A DNA stretch of 64,000 bases from Callipepla californica brunnescens (Eukaryota; Chordata; Aves; Galliformes; Odontophoridae): the NCBI GenBank assembly GCA_023055505.1, contig JALIRH010000026.1, positions 9,439,591 through 9,503,590 of the forward strand. The letters run 5' to 3'. Under the pieces are notes generated by a model. It was given only the letters and a program-made list of their open reading frames with translations, was not told where the DNA came from and ran no database searches. The position numbers and the translations under genes are program-made. Positions within the stretch are counted from its first letter, which is position 1, and every line of letters begins with the position of its first letter. Positions 27,801 to 41,118 of this stretch are shown one piece after another.

Positions 27801-30800
27801 TCTTTCCTTTTCTTTTCCTCGAGAATATGTTTTTGGAAGACATTACCACACGGTGCAATATTTTTATCTGCTAACAAGTTATCAAGTCCCATTGGAAATT
27901 AATTATTATGGCATATACAGTGCAATAATCTATTCAAAAATATGAGGAGAAAATCAAAGGAGAATAATTTTTTTTCCATTACACTTGGGCCATTTGACAC
28001 TTGTAAATTTTTTTATGCGATAAACTAGTGCTTTCATATGAAGAACAGTCAGTGTGTAATTCATTTGTAGATGCTGCAGTGTAGGATTATGAAGGAAAAT
28101 CTTGACACTTCACCAAGTAACTCAACAGCTGAAGTGATGATGTCCTCCAGCCAACTCCTGCACAGCACTGGGAGCCCAATGAAAAGCATCCACTGACTAA
28201 ATGAGCACAAATTCCCCAAAGAAACAATTGTGGGAATTTGACTTCAGGCTTGACAGACAACACTGCTTCAAATGTGACTTAATTTTTAATTTCACTGTAC
28301 AACAGGAGGCCTGTAGGACACTACGCAGAGATGAATACACACTTGTGCAAAGAGATTTCTGTATTTATAGAGCAAGAATAATTCCTAATCTGAAACAATG
28401 ATATTAGCAAAAGCCATACTCGTGTTTAAAACAAGCAGTAGAGTCTTTCATGATATTTTGGGAAAAGTTAGGCTCTTTTCTTAGTGAGTTATAATACTTT
28501 TCCCTTGTGATGATTCTGCTCAGTATACACAAGAAGTTTTCTGATGGACTGTGTAGGTGCAAATACAGTTTTACAGCGGATTTTTTCATTCAGAAACATT
28601 ATGACTGGAAAACGTTATAAGGTTCCAAGCAGAAGCTCTTAAAGCAAGATACTGTAGCACTACATATTATTTAATAACTATAGCATGCAGAGAGAGACAT
28701 ATAATGAGTGGTTACTTAGAACTGTCCTTAAAGCTGTTGAAATAATTTTAACACATATTAGTATCTTGTCTTTTTGATGCATATTTTAGAGTTGTTTTTA
28801 TTTCAGATATGAGCACAGATTTGTAATCTTGAAGAATATATGTGAAATGAAAGATTATAGCAAACAGAGTGTTAGGAAGTTTTCATAATGCTTTATACAT
28901 AAATTAAGACTTTCTATCTGTTATACATTAGTAGTGCTTTAAACTGCTTCTCATACTAAAAATTTTATTTTCACTACTTCAATATGCCAAATAAACAAAC
29001 ACTGATAGAGTATGGGGTGGAGGAGGCTTTACATTCAACTTGGTGCACTTATATCTGGCAGTACAGAGTAAGCATGCAAGGATGCAAAGGCCTATTGGAA
29101 ACTGGAGAAGTCCTTAATTTTCTCCCTGCAGGGGGACAAGAAGAGCTATGATGCACATAATTTTGCAGGCAAGTGGAAGAATAGGGCAAGAGGTGCTAGC
29201 AATCAACTGCCTTGATTCCAGCAATGGAAGGAAGAGAAGAAATGGTTGCTGATGATAAAATTTTTTATGAAAACTTACTATATTCTGCTTTCATTATCTA
29301 CAGCAAGCTTCTGTCTTCCTTCCATGAGGGCACAAAGCCATTGTTGTAGCATAGCTGCATGCCATGCTGCTAAGGCTCGCGTTTTGGGGTTTGAGGCAAT
29401 TTTTTCATGCCATTGGACCAGCATGTCTCTAAGTCTAGGACTCCTTCCTAAGTGGTGTGGAGGTGCATGAGCTCTACAGACGTCTCAGTAGAAAATATAC
29501 ACAAAAGAAAAGCCTCTAACAGCAGCTGTGTTTGCTGTTCATGGCTTTTTGGGCATACTTCCCCAGCTCTTTGTGTTTGCTAAACAGATCTTTTGCTGCT
29601 GTGAGCTGCCACCTTGCTCCATTTCTTTCCCCTTCCATCTCCAAAGAGTAAGAGCACTGTTCCTGCTTTTTCTGGACTTCCCATGTTTCCAACTCTGTTA
29701 ACTCTATTTCTCCACCATTTATAGTTGACCTGTAACTCTCCTGAATTGAAAAGCAAAATCCAAAATGTCCAGAGGGAAAAATTTAGATCTACTTCCGTAT
29801 GTGAGTAGCTAACATAAGAATTATACTTCTTAATGTCTGAGAAGCATTACTGTGAATAATCAAATGGTGGCTTTGTTTTCATCCACAGACAGATGGATAC
29901 TGTGTTAGAGAAAATGATCCTTGAATGGTAATTTTTTTATAACATAGGAGGGTTCAGCTGTATTTGTGATCCTGTTTGCTGAGACAAGCTATGGAGAGAG
30001 ACTTTACTGATGAGTAAAAACTGGTTTCTTTTTTTCTGCTTGTAGACTAGAGTTTATTAGTGCTTTAATCAGGGTGATATTGGCAGCATTATTAGCAGGG
30101 AGATGAAATAGAAAATCACCTTTCCCTGACCAAATACCCAAATTCCATGTAGAACTACTGAAGCTTATTTCTGGAATGAGATAAACACCTAACATTAATT
30201 TTCTGTTGTTACTGATCTTCCATATACTTCAATGAGTTAATCTGTGCCTACATGCAGATGAGTAAGTCAGTTAAAGAGCAGTTTTTACCCTCTTCAAAGC
30301 CATTAGATCTTGCTGGAGGAGCTGACAGACTGCAGCTATCAACCATTCTAGCCTTTAGATGGGCAATAAGAAAACATTCGTTAATGAGCTTATTATATTT
30401 GTTCTTTATTGGTTATTGCCATCAGTCTGGAAGCATGAATGCAGATAACACATGATGCCAGATGTCATTTAAGCAAGCAACCAGTAGCACTCAAAATAGA
30501 TTGGGAGGATTTACTCGCTCCCAGTCTGATATTTGACTTGAAATCCCTTTGTGTAATACATCTATTTTGTATGTATATGTATTTTGTTATTTTGTCTGAT
30601 GAAGGGGGACTGTGTTTTTCAAATGTAATGAGTTCTCACAGCACTGCTTAAATGGCAGCATTATATTTAGAATAGAAAAACCTAGGGTGCAGTGTTGTGA
30701 TAGGTATGGATTTCACAGTTACGAGGACTCTGAAGGCAAGAGCTTCCATTTTTATTCAGCTCTTATACTTGGTGGCTTTTAAGCGTTATGCCTATTATCT

Positions 30801-32411
30801 TTTATAGATGTCATACATTTTTATGTTAATGGTGAAGCTTTGAGTATAGTGAGAAGCTCAACTTCTGCTCACCAAACTGGTGTACAAGCAAGATTATGAC
30901 GCTTCTTCAAAATGGTTAAAAAGCTGTTGTTATTGTTTAACATCAATTTATTATTTGTGCTTATAGATATTAAAAAGGGATTTGGGGAGTGGAACTACAG
31001 GATATCACACTAGCTTAATTAGAAGAATTTGTACTGAATTTTATTTTTGTAGGTGTAGGCACTAGAAATTTCAATTTTGTTAAGTCTCTTGTGAATTTTC
31101 GCATAGAGGTACAGAGAAACAGCATGTGTTTCTGTGGAGTTTGTTTTAAATAGACTAGATAAATGAGTATGTTTGTTTTTCTGAAGTCTTGCTTCAAAAG
31201 AGTACTAAACCTTGTTTTATTTCATTCATTATAGCTGAAAGCAAGTGTGATTTTTCCAAGGGAAACACTACTCGTAGTGTAGGTTGATAGATGTCAGAAA
31301 TAATAGACTTCCAACCAGTACTAGAACTCTTTCAACAGCATGAAGTAGCCAACGAACCATACAAGGAAAGAAAAGAGTCCACCTCTGTTCTACTGGGTGA
31401 GGACCTGGCATGAAGGATAATACATCAGTAGAAGCATGCTTTTCTAAGTCATTAGTGCTTCTGTATTTGACTACGTTTAACTAAGTTTCTTTCGCTGACT
31501 TACAGTATTTCCCTCTTAGCAGCACTGTTTCTCCAATTGCTCCTCTGATATAAAATACTGGGCACCATGCTTTGTTTTTGAATGATTTTATGGTTTGCTG
31601 AGTTTTTACTTTTTTCTGAGAAAGAGAGGAGACAGTTGCAATTTATTTATTTATTTCTGCTATTGTTTCTTCAATTATGGCAAAAGATGGTAAGGAAAGG
31701 AAAGAAAAAACAGCATTTTGTTACTTTATTCTGTGTGTTTTGTTCCACTTCTAGTATAACTGCTAGAATAATGTCCTTATTTGCAAACAGATGTGTATTA
31801 GATTTGAGGAAGTAGAGAGTGGAGTGCAGTTCATTACACAATTTGGCCTTTAAAATATTGTTGTAGTATTTTATTCCAGTTTAATGTTTTTCAAATAAAA
31901 AGTTCTACACATTCATGAAGACAGTATTCACATAAAATTAATCATGGGCTACTTTCTGTATGGCTTTTCCTATTTAACTTTACATAGAAGGAAAATATGT
32001 AGTTCACATCTGTCCTGTGTATGACCTTGGCCAAATTGCTTGATTTTAATTTTCTTGAAATATAGCAAGTAAAACAATGTCAGTAGAAATTTGCTGATTA
32101 GGTTTAAAAATTAGTTGCTAATTGTTGATTACAGTGATGTTAGTAATCTAAAACTTCTTTTCTTGAAAAGGTTACCTAATCTGTCAATAGACCTTAACAC
32201 TGTGGTTTCTTTTTTTTTTTTAATATATGACTGTGAATCTAGACTAAATGCAAATTAAACTTGTGCAAAATTTAACCATTATTTATAATATTTGCTTCTT
32301 AATAAATTAGATATATTTTTTTTCTTGGGAGAAATGCCATAAACCTGGTGTGAAAATTATATTTTTTCTTACTTATTTTCTTATTTTTCCACAAAAGAGA
32401 GCAATAGTTGC

Positions 32412-32433
32412 TTTTTTTTTTTTTTTTTTTTTT
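32412..32433. repeat. Poly-T tract, 22 T, followed by CTTTTCTCAG
   Basis: Long homopolymer which, with the following CTTTTCTCAG, forms a very strong splice-acceptor look-alike ending at 32443. No open frame with a good donor that matches a known protein follows. Confidence 0.85.
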
Positions 32434-35400
32434 CTTTTCTCAGCTGTTTGGATATATTTTAATTTACATACTGTAATTTACTGGCACTCCATATGTACCT
32501 TTCACACTAAAGTGTGAATATTTTTCATTATACAAATTCTAACAAAATATAGCATAAGCAGCCAAGTTAAGATGCCCTGTCTCAAGGCAAGAAATTTTGT
32601 TTATTTGATCTGAATGCACATTTGGAAGTGTAGATTTGTATCAGTGAACTTTACAATCCAAGCACCAACCAAAAAAATCCACCTTATTAATGCCATTGAA
32701 GAAACTTATTTTTTTATTTGTCACTGGAGAAAAAAAACACAACAACAACAAGAACAAAAACACTTGTCTGTAGCTTATTTAGCTATTTATATTCATTTAC
32801 CACAAATATGTAGCTGTAATTGTCCACTGACGTGCATATATATATGTCTCCACATAACAAAAAACGTGAACATTAGAATTATTTGCATGAAATCATTGAG
32901 ACATGACTGGTAATAAATAAATAAAATCAGTGCTTCTCTAAATTCAAAGTTTCAGAATAACTCTTTGTTATTTGTAAAATCTGGATGGAAAATGTAAGAT
33001 GAAAATGACAGTAATTTTTAATCAACCTGTCAAAAATTATGGAGGGTTTTACTCAGCTACTAAATAGGAGAAAATCATCCAGCGTCAGCCAAGACTGAAA
33101 CATCAAGATAAGCAGCAGACCTAGTGGAAATGTTCAGGTTTATCTGCCAAGTAGGATTTAATTTTTATCTGATGTCATTTCTGTCTGTGACTTACAAAAG
33201 GAGAACAATGATATTGTTATGAATGCTGATGGGTCATGGAAAGGCAGCATGAGCACTGCTGAGCCCAATGACTATGTCAAAATAATTCAGTAAATTCAGT
33301 TTTCCTTTGGTAATACATTTAATAAACTTATTAGGTGCGGTTAGAACAAAAGAAAAACAGAGATGATATATAAAAATGACAACAGGAATGAACACAATGT
33401 TTGACAGAGATAGAAATGACCCTTTACCACAGGTACAAGAGTCTTAAGATTAAAAGATTCTCTTTTTAATTCCTGGCAGTGTATCTAATCTGTATGGCAT
33501 AAATTAGTCAGTGAATTTCCCTTAGTTGTGAATGAGAGCTATGTAATTTATTCCTGGAACTACTGTAGTAATACCACTGTCAGTTTGTACTAACCTCTTT
33601 CCTTTGGGTTGTAATGTGAAAAAGTGAAATTTTCAAGATATAACTTCTAAATTTATTTTTTTTTTTACATCACCTTCACAGCTTGTTATTATTGTTTCTT
33701 CCATGGTGATTCTCCCTAAGAAAAGTACACTATAAAGGAAGTTGCTTTATCATTGCAAACAGAAACATTAGCATATCTTAGCAACATAAAGTAAAATGTG
33801 TAAAATGCTTGGATTGTGATTCAGGTGTTTTGTTACACTGTAGAATACTTGTGCTATATCAAGTGAGCATTAGACATTTGCTGAGGGTAGTGATTAAGGC
33901 TCAGATCCTGTAAGGTTTTTAAGTTCCAAATTTCTTCTAGTTTTTGTTTTAATAAGTGGCCTTTTAACATAAACTACATAACTTCTTATGAAATGTTTGC
34001 GTGAATATCTCCTTTCATTGAGTAGTCTTCTTAATGTCATATCACAGATGCAGATCAAGTAGCAACAGGTCACGTATCATACAAAAAAAAAAAAAAAGGG
34101 CAATTTGTTTGTTTGTTTTCTTGAGATGTCCAGAATCCCTTATTTGTGTTATCTTTTTTTACTAGGATAGTTAGCTTGGTAAAATAAGCAAGGTGTTACA
34201 TAGAAAAAAGTTAAATTTATTGGAGTTTGTAAGATGTGTTGCTAGTCAACTTACAAACAGTAAAATAAATTACTAAATGGGAAAAGCAAAGGCTCATTAA
34301 ACCTAGTTAAGTGGTGTTTTTACTTCCTTCTTTCTCACTCAAAAAATCACAGTTTGTTCAGAAGAAAAATAAGTAGAAGCAATCTGGTCGGTGAGCCAGC
34401 AAGGTGTAAAGCACTACCTTTGTCTTCTGTGTCTCTCATAGATTCCAATTAGTTATCCCATTTGGCAGTCTGCACATAGACTTTAGATTAGTTTGCTTTG
34501 TAACCAACAAAGCACCTAAGGCAAAGGCCATTTACCATCAAATAAATCAGTAAAGTGGCTTATTTATCTATCTTGTAGTAGTCGTGCACTCAGAATATAT
34601 TTCCACCATTATAAAGATGAAGGAAGCAATTAGATGTTTTTGTAATAACATGTATCTAACTTTCTGTCTATCGTATATTTGTTTTAGATTATTCCCTTTA
34701 TCTGAAGCAACTTTCTGATGCAGGCTGTCCTAAAGAGTTAGACAAACTATCTTGTCCAGAGTTCACTCTCCATCAGATTTATCTTCAGATTTTCAGCTTA
34801 GAAAACAACTGGTGCTCCCTGTTTGTTTGTTTTTCTTTTTGTGTTTTTAGCTCCTGCAGTTGTATGTGCAGTAAATTTGGTGTTGATATGAATATTTCTA
34901 CAGAGCTTTTTCTCTGAGCAGGTCCCATGTAAATCTGCACTTCTCGCTGATATTGGTGTTTTGTATATAGTGTATTGACCTTGCTGGTCCAAAGATGCAA
35001 GTTGCTTCTTTGAGAGGATCCACAAACTTTTCAGTCTAGCTACTGACACAAATTCCAACTTTCTGTTTGAATTCCAAGGTTCTTTAGGCATCTTTGTGCT
35101 GAAAATCTGATAGTACCTTTATTTCCTTGGCAATCAGTTATCTTTGGAGAAACTTCTCTAAGCATTCTTTTCAGTCAACAAGTTTAGTGGGTGTTGATTT
35201 ATTTATGTTTTAATTGATTCTATATTCTAGGGATTGAAAACATTTTCTAAATCGTTGGAAATGTTTGAGTTTCATTGCAGAGTTTAATATTGTGTTTATT
35301 TCCCCATATACAGCTGTGAGTCATTCCAGCTTTTCAGTGTTTACAATTTTCTCTTACACTGTCCAGCCAAGTGTTCACCTCAGCATGACCTGAAGCTCCA

Positions 35401-37458
35401 TTAGGTCTCTCACAAATTGCCTGTATGTTTGCTGCAGATTTGTAAATAATGTTAATATTTTGCACAAGGAGTGTGTTGTCAAGTGAAAACTGATATTTTT
35501 ATATTTGCAGTTATTGGAAAGCTCTCACAGGGTTTTGGAAACAGCTTCTCTGATGCACACTGCATTTGTCTTCCTTTTACGCCCAGACTGCAGTTTTGTG
35601 CATTTGTGTCTGTCCTTTCCAGAGTACAGGCTTTTTTTCCACTGCCCTGGTACTGCAAACTCTATATCCTACCTCAGAACTCTGTATCCGTTGCACTTTT
35701 TCGTGGGTTCACAGTTCAGGTAATAGAGATTGTTGCATTTTTTTTTTTTCTTCCCACAGAAAGTCCATTACTCTACAATATACAGAGCCTGTCAATACTG
35801 GAGTCAGAGGTAGATACTGCTCCAGGAGACAGTGTGAAGCTCACAGAGCCTGTGAGAGCTGCCTGTTACTAAACTAATATTCACATCTTTTTTCTCACTG
35901 AGGTCTGTGCTGCCACAGCTATTTGAATTTATTATTTTTAAAGCCAACTATATCATTGTAGGTGGATCTCAGAGGTTTAGCTTCCTAATTTCTACATATC
36001 TGCATAAAGGGCTATGACCTTATTAGAAAGTCTGAAGCTAACTTCTTTGATCAGATAAATTCAGAATGAAGGGAGAAAAATGGAACCTCTGAAAAGACCT
36101 ATAAACCTGTCTATCAAGCACAGTGGTATTGGAATACCTACAAGTAGCTCTACACTTATGACTTTGCAATTAAGACAGTATGCTAAGCTAAGAAAGCTTT
36201 GAGGAGGCAGACATAATCCTTCTGAATTCCATTCTGAAAATTGTGCTAATATAAACAAGCTGTCCGTTACCAGATTAGAGCCTGGCAAAAATTTCCCATC
36301 TCAGATCACGTCAACATAACACTTAAGAAATCATCTTGAGATGGTTTAGTCTTTCTAATGTAAGTTGTGCACCAAGCCAACTCTTCATCAAGCAGGTTAA
36401 CTCTGATCGTAGTAATATTTATACAAAAGAAAATATGTATTGACCTCATTCTTCACAGTTCAGCAAACCTATTTGTGTGTGGTGTCCATTCAGAAATCAT
36501 CTGCTCCTTTGCTATATAAAGACTGCACCTGTCAGCAATGGAACTGACACAGATGGAAAAACGCTCAAGAACTGAAGACTAAGTGGTGGTTCCCTCAGCA
36601 CGCATGCCATCTGGGTGTGTATGCTGCATATACTTTGTGTGCCAGGTTGGCCTTTACTCCTTGACAAACTAATTTCATTCAGTACTTGTTGCATTTTCTC
36701 ATGCTTGCATTAACATATCGCTTAGGAAAGTGTTTAATACATCTGAATTGTAACTGTATTATCATTGAGGGAGAAGGGATAGGTATTGTTCATCTAATTT
36801 TAAAGCAGAAATCAAAGCAGCTAATGTTAGACAGGTGATTTGAATTCCAACTCCCTTAAACATGCTACTCTCATGTCTATTGTCCTAACTCAACATATAT
36901 TATTATTTAACAGATGTCAGAAATCCACATTATCTTTCTATTTACATATGTATTTATTCAATTTCTAAGTGGCCTCACTGAATCCACTAGGTGAAATGAT
37001 AGGAATATAATCTACATATTGTGACAATATGTTGACAAGAATCATATGAACAGTTCTGCTTTCAAAATTCAATCTGTGGTTACAGGATTATGTTAGGGAG
37101 ATAAAGAAGTCAGTTTCTGGAATATAGTTCAAAAATTATGAAAATTTTAGCACGGTTGCTTGTTTGATTTGTTGAGCCTGGGGATTAAGATGGGCTGTTC
37201 AAAGCTGGAAGCAGGCATTTCCCTTTTTATTGAAGCATTTTTTTGTCTCTAGATGGAAAAAGAAAAAAAAAAGGTACAAGTTGAGGCCAAGAGCTAGCAC
37301 CTTTTAAACAGGATTACTACCTTAAAAACTCTCTCTTCCTGTGCTTTGTAGCTAATGGGTTATCTCAGTAAGCTGTTCCTAAAGTAATTTGGGAAGCTGA
37401 ATCAACAAGAGTATTTCATTTCAGTATTACTAATTATTTCTGGTGACAATTTTAAGTT

Positions 37459-37477
37459 AAAAAAAAAAAAAAAAAAA
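37459..37477. repeat. Poly-A tract, 19 A
   Basis: Uninterrupted A run in unique sequence, with no recognised retroposon body next to it. Confidence 0.85.
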
Positions 37478-39322
37478 GAGGCTGGGAATAGGATTTGAGA
37501 TTATGGTAGAAGAGGTGAGTAAATCTATGCTCTGTCCCCTTCCCAAATCAAGGCCAGTCGATTAACACAGCAGTGTTGAAACCTTTTTGGACAAATGTCA
37601 GCAAATCAGGCTACAGGACTTGTTCTGCCTGTAGTCTAAATGGGTAATAACTCCCAAGTGCCTTGAAGCCAGACAGCTTTTCAATCCCCAATCTGAATTA
37701 CTGCTGCAATTTTAACCTGGTTACGTGAATAAATCATTCTAAAAAAATAAAAGTAAGAGGATATTGAACAGCCTAAGTATTTATGGCCTCTGGTTACAAT
37801 AGTGCTGGACACAGGGCAAGAAAACCAATTTCCAGGGGTGGCCTACTTCATACATCACTAGTCAACTATGCTAAAATGCTGATGGCTAGGAACACCTAAC
37901 CATGTGTGATTAGACCATGGTGGCAGCACACATTTTTCCCTTTTACGTTCCTTAGCTTGAAATTTAGAGGACATATCTCTCTTTAACTTAAAAGATCAGA
38001 GGTCAAGAAGTTTCAATCTCATCTTTCTTCCATCTGAACCGTCATCTCATCTCTCTCCCCAAAATACTATTTACATCCATTGTTAGATGCTGTGGTGAGA
38101 GATGCTAAAGCATGTCTTTTTTTTGCCTGTCAGCTGTCTGTCTCAACAAGCGAAATACAAACTATAAACTAGATTTGAAGCATAGCTAAGTGAGGTCAGG
38201 TCACTGCATGCATGGCCTTCCTCTGTCTGTTGGATGTGAGATGTTTTAGGACTATGGGTAACAATTCTGTAGACTATTTAGGTGTTTTCATTATCTTGCA
38301 TAGATTTGATGATGGCACAGTCCAATAGCACTGTGAGGCAAGAAAGCCAATTAAAATTGCAAAGATGAAATATGGTTTTATGTTTTAGACCACTGTCTTC
38401 GAAACTGAATCAGTGTTACAATCTGACACTAATGGCATCCTTCTGGACCACTTGTTGGGAAGTTGCATCATACGACTTTAAGCAGATGAGTATGATCCTC
38501 ACAGACACAAGTTTTGCCAAGACTTGTGATAGGGTCTTCAATCATGGTGTCTCTGTATTGACTTGTAGGTAAGACTTTTGAAGTACCTTAAACTGAACAG
38601 AATGCTTATACTGATTGATTGCTTTGGGGTAATTTTTTTTGTTTGTTTTTGTTTTTTTGTCCTCTTCCTGTACCTAAGGGAGCAATCAGGACAGTTTAGT
38701 AATCAGCCACCAAGTCATCTAAAACAGGAGTTTTAGTTGCTATTAGGTGCTATTTCTAGCACTCAGTCTTAGCAGCTTTGTTGTACAATGAATCAATAGA
38801 TTTGTTAAATATATTTACAAATAATAGTTCCTGTCAGAAAGGACAAGAGACAATGCATTGCACATTTGTACTGTCTCTAAAATTGTGAAGAAAGGATATA
38901 AAATACTTTTAAATCTGGTAGCAGTCCTCTTGAATGAGTTCTAATGAATGCAGAAACTGCACTGAGGTAATGAGTAAGGTCTGCTAGTCTTTATTCTGCT
39001 GATTTATTTGAGGAGGTGGATATTAATGGAGAAGGTGATTCTGCGTTATCTCAGCCTTGTCTGGGATTGCTGAGACTTAATATGACATTTAATAAAGAAG
39101 TGAGGTTGCATGATCTAATAGCTTCCCACCTCCCTTTTCTTTTAGCCACATTTTTTCCCCTCCCTATATGGGGTCTGCTAGTCACTTATTCCTTTGGCAA
39201 GCCAGTTCAGCTCATAAATTTAGGAGGAAAAAATTCCATAAAAAAAAAAAAGTCTTTTCTTCCTAAATGAATTTAAGTAGGAAGCCAAGAGAACAGATTT
39301 GATAACTGACTGCCCTATGCTG

Positions 39323-39832
39323 TGTTGGTGCAGCCTCATCTTGAGCACTGTGTGCCGTTTTGAACGGCGTAACGTAAGGACGTAAAAATATGTGAAAGTA
39401 TCCAAAGGAGAGCTATGAAGATGTTGAAGGGTCTAGAGAGCAAAACATATGAGGAGCATATGTTCCCTCAGTTAGTTCAGGCCAGAGCAGAGGAGGCTGA
39501 GGGAGAGTCTAATGGTGGCCTTCTCTGGGGTGTCAGAGGGGCAGTGCTGAGCTCTGCTGTGTGGTGCCGGTGACAGGATCTGAGGGAATGGCATGGAATT
39601 GCATCAAGGGAAAGTCAGGCTGGGTGTTAGGAATGGGTTCTTCACCAGAGGGTGGTGGGCATGGAACACGCTCCCCAGGGCACTAACCACAGCCCCAAGC
39701 TGTTGGAGTTCAAGGAGCATTAGGACAGCGTGCTCAGACATTAGGTTTGAATTTTGGATGGTCCTGTGTGGAGGCAGGAGTTGGAGTCGATACTTATGAG
39801 ACCCTTCCCGTTTAGGGTATTTTATCATTCAA
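39323..39832 (+). mobile_element. CR1 retroposon fragment (end of ORF2 plus 3' region)
   Basis: Sense-oriented. The left end reads 'cagcctcatcttgagcactg', which encodes Pro-His-Leu-Glu-His-Cys and matches the C-terminal part of CR1 ORF2 as known in birds. It is followed by 'aaggagagctatgaagatg', 'gaggagcatatgttccctca', 'gaggaggctgagggagagtc', 'ttcttcaccagagggtggtg' and 'ggtcctgtgtggaggcagg'. It ends in a degenerate terminal repeat ('tattttatcattcaatg'). About 510 bases, 5' truncated, with no intact frame. Confidence 0.92.
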
Positions 39833-40564
39833 TGAACTTCCAGTTATCAGAGTACAGTTTGCTGGATGAACTTTCGTGAGAATCTTCACATGCTGAGTGT
39901 TTTTCAGGTACTTCAACTGCAGTACTGCCTGACCAGATTACTCAGCAGAGGACTTCCTCCTGCCATTGTAATGTGGTCCAGGCTTATATAAGGACAGTTA
40001 TTATTAGCTCTTATTTAGCTTTTAAAAAGTAAATCTCTACGTTATGATGAGAGCTACAAAGCTCTGGATATGGCTGCAATCCCAAGAAGCATTTCTTTTT
40101 GACACAGGGAATCGTGTACACTAATTCTGTTGGAATGAATTCCATATTACTTGGAAGAAATACTTGAAAGAGCTCTTTCTTGTGTGCACTTAGAAAATAA
40201 CAACAATACTATTGATATTTAAAATTGCTTTGGACTTTCAGACTTCATATTTGAAAGACCTAGTTTCTTCAGCACGTATGAAGGCATTTTCTTTAACAGT
40301 ATAATGGTGTACAAAAGGATGTATTATAGAGGTTTTTACTCATCTCTGCAGTATTTGTTAAAGGTCTGTTGAAGACAAGTTGTCATCATCCATCTAGCAC
40401 AGCCTCCTTTCTTCTCCTGTCCTTTGTAGTGATAAAGACAGGAAAAGCAGAGGGAGCCTTTAATATACAAAGACTCTTTTTATGTCCAATGATGTTTATT
40501 GTTCTGGATACTAAAAAAAATAAGTAAAATAAATGTTTCAGGATGCATAATAAATACTAAAAGG

Positions 40565-40591
40565 AAAAAAAAAAAGAAAAAAAGAAAAAAA
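40565..40591. repeat. A-rich run interrupted by single G residues
   Basis: Runs of A broken by G about every 8 bases, a simple low-complexity tract. Confidence 0.8.
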
Positions 40592-41099
40592 CTGCAAAGC
40601 TAGAATTCTCTGAACCCATTGGGTAGATGCTTTGTGATCAAGCTCCCAGAAGTTTCTGTCACTGTTTTCCTAGGCTGATAGACCAACAGCTTGATGCAAT
40701 GCAGCTAACTCTGTGTTTTTAAAGATTTGAACAACGCATTTGCTGCATAGTTTTTGAGATTCACTTAAGGAAAAAAACTACTGGAATGCATTTTTTGTGT
40801 AATACTGAATTATTCATTTTAGCAAATTCGTAATCCCCATTTCTCTTTGTGATAGTCACCTTCTTATTTATTTATTTTTCCCTCAAAACTCACAGCTGTA
40901 TTTTTCTTCTCTCCTCACCTTTTTCCAATTTTTATTGCAAGTCTAACAGGCATTTTTTTTGCTTTATTACTGCCCTCTGAGATCCAGAGTTGTGTAATGA
41001 AGGACAAGGTCATGCCACTAATGTATGAATTTCATTTCAATTTGTTACTATCTGTATAAAGTATAGGCATTATCTGAAAATTGATAATGTTTCAGGGAC

Positions 41100-41118
41100 A
41101 AAAAAAAAAAAAAAAAAA
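41100..41118. repeat. Poly-A tract, 19 A
   Basis: Uninterrupted A run following CAGGGAC and followed by GGAGCAG. Confidence 0.85.

Larger units (their letters stand above)
23106..39322. other. Long unique intronic block, no gene seen
   Basis: Sixteen kilobases in which I can name no transposon. Simple repeats: AAT/TCA microsatellite 24642-24672, T18 at 24810-24827, T15 near 25205-25219, T22 at 32412-32433, AAC/A-rich 32728-32762, A15 near 34083-34097, A19 at 37459-37477. A pyrimidine-rich stretch at 35471-35877 is open in all three plus frames at once, which reflects stop depletion by composition and not a gene. Low repeat density over this length could mean the block tolerates few insertions, but a single sequence cannot show that. 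Confidence 0.5.

Noticed and set aside
35760..35809. Possible 50-base exon with a strong acceptor and a GAG|GTAGAT donor
   Set aside because: The length is not a multiple of three within a phase-1 intron, so inclusion would break GRID2. No protein match is seen.
35471..35877. Three overlapping plus-strand open frames of 133, 72 and 103 codons
   Set aside because: All three frames are open over the same bases, which reflects a pyrimidine-rich composition with few stops. No domain or homologous motif is visible.
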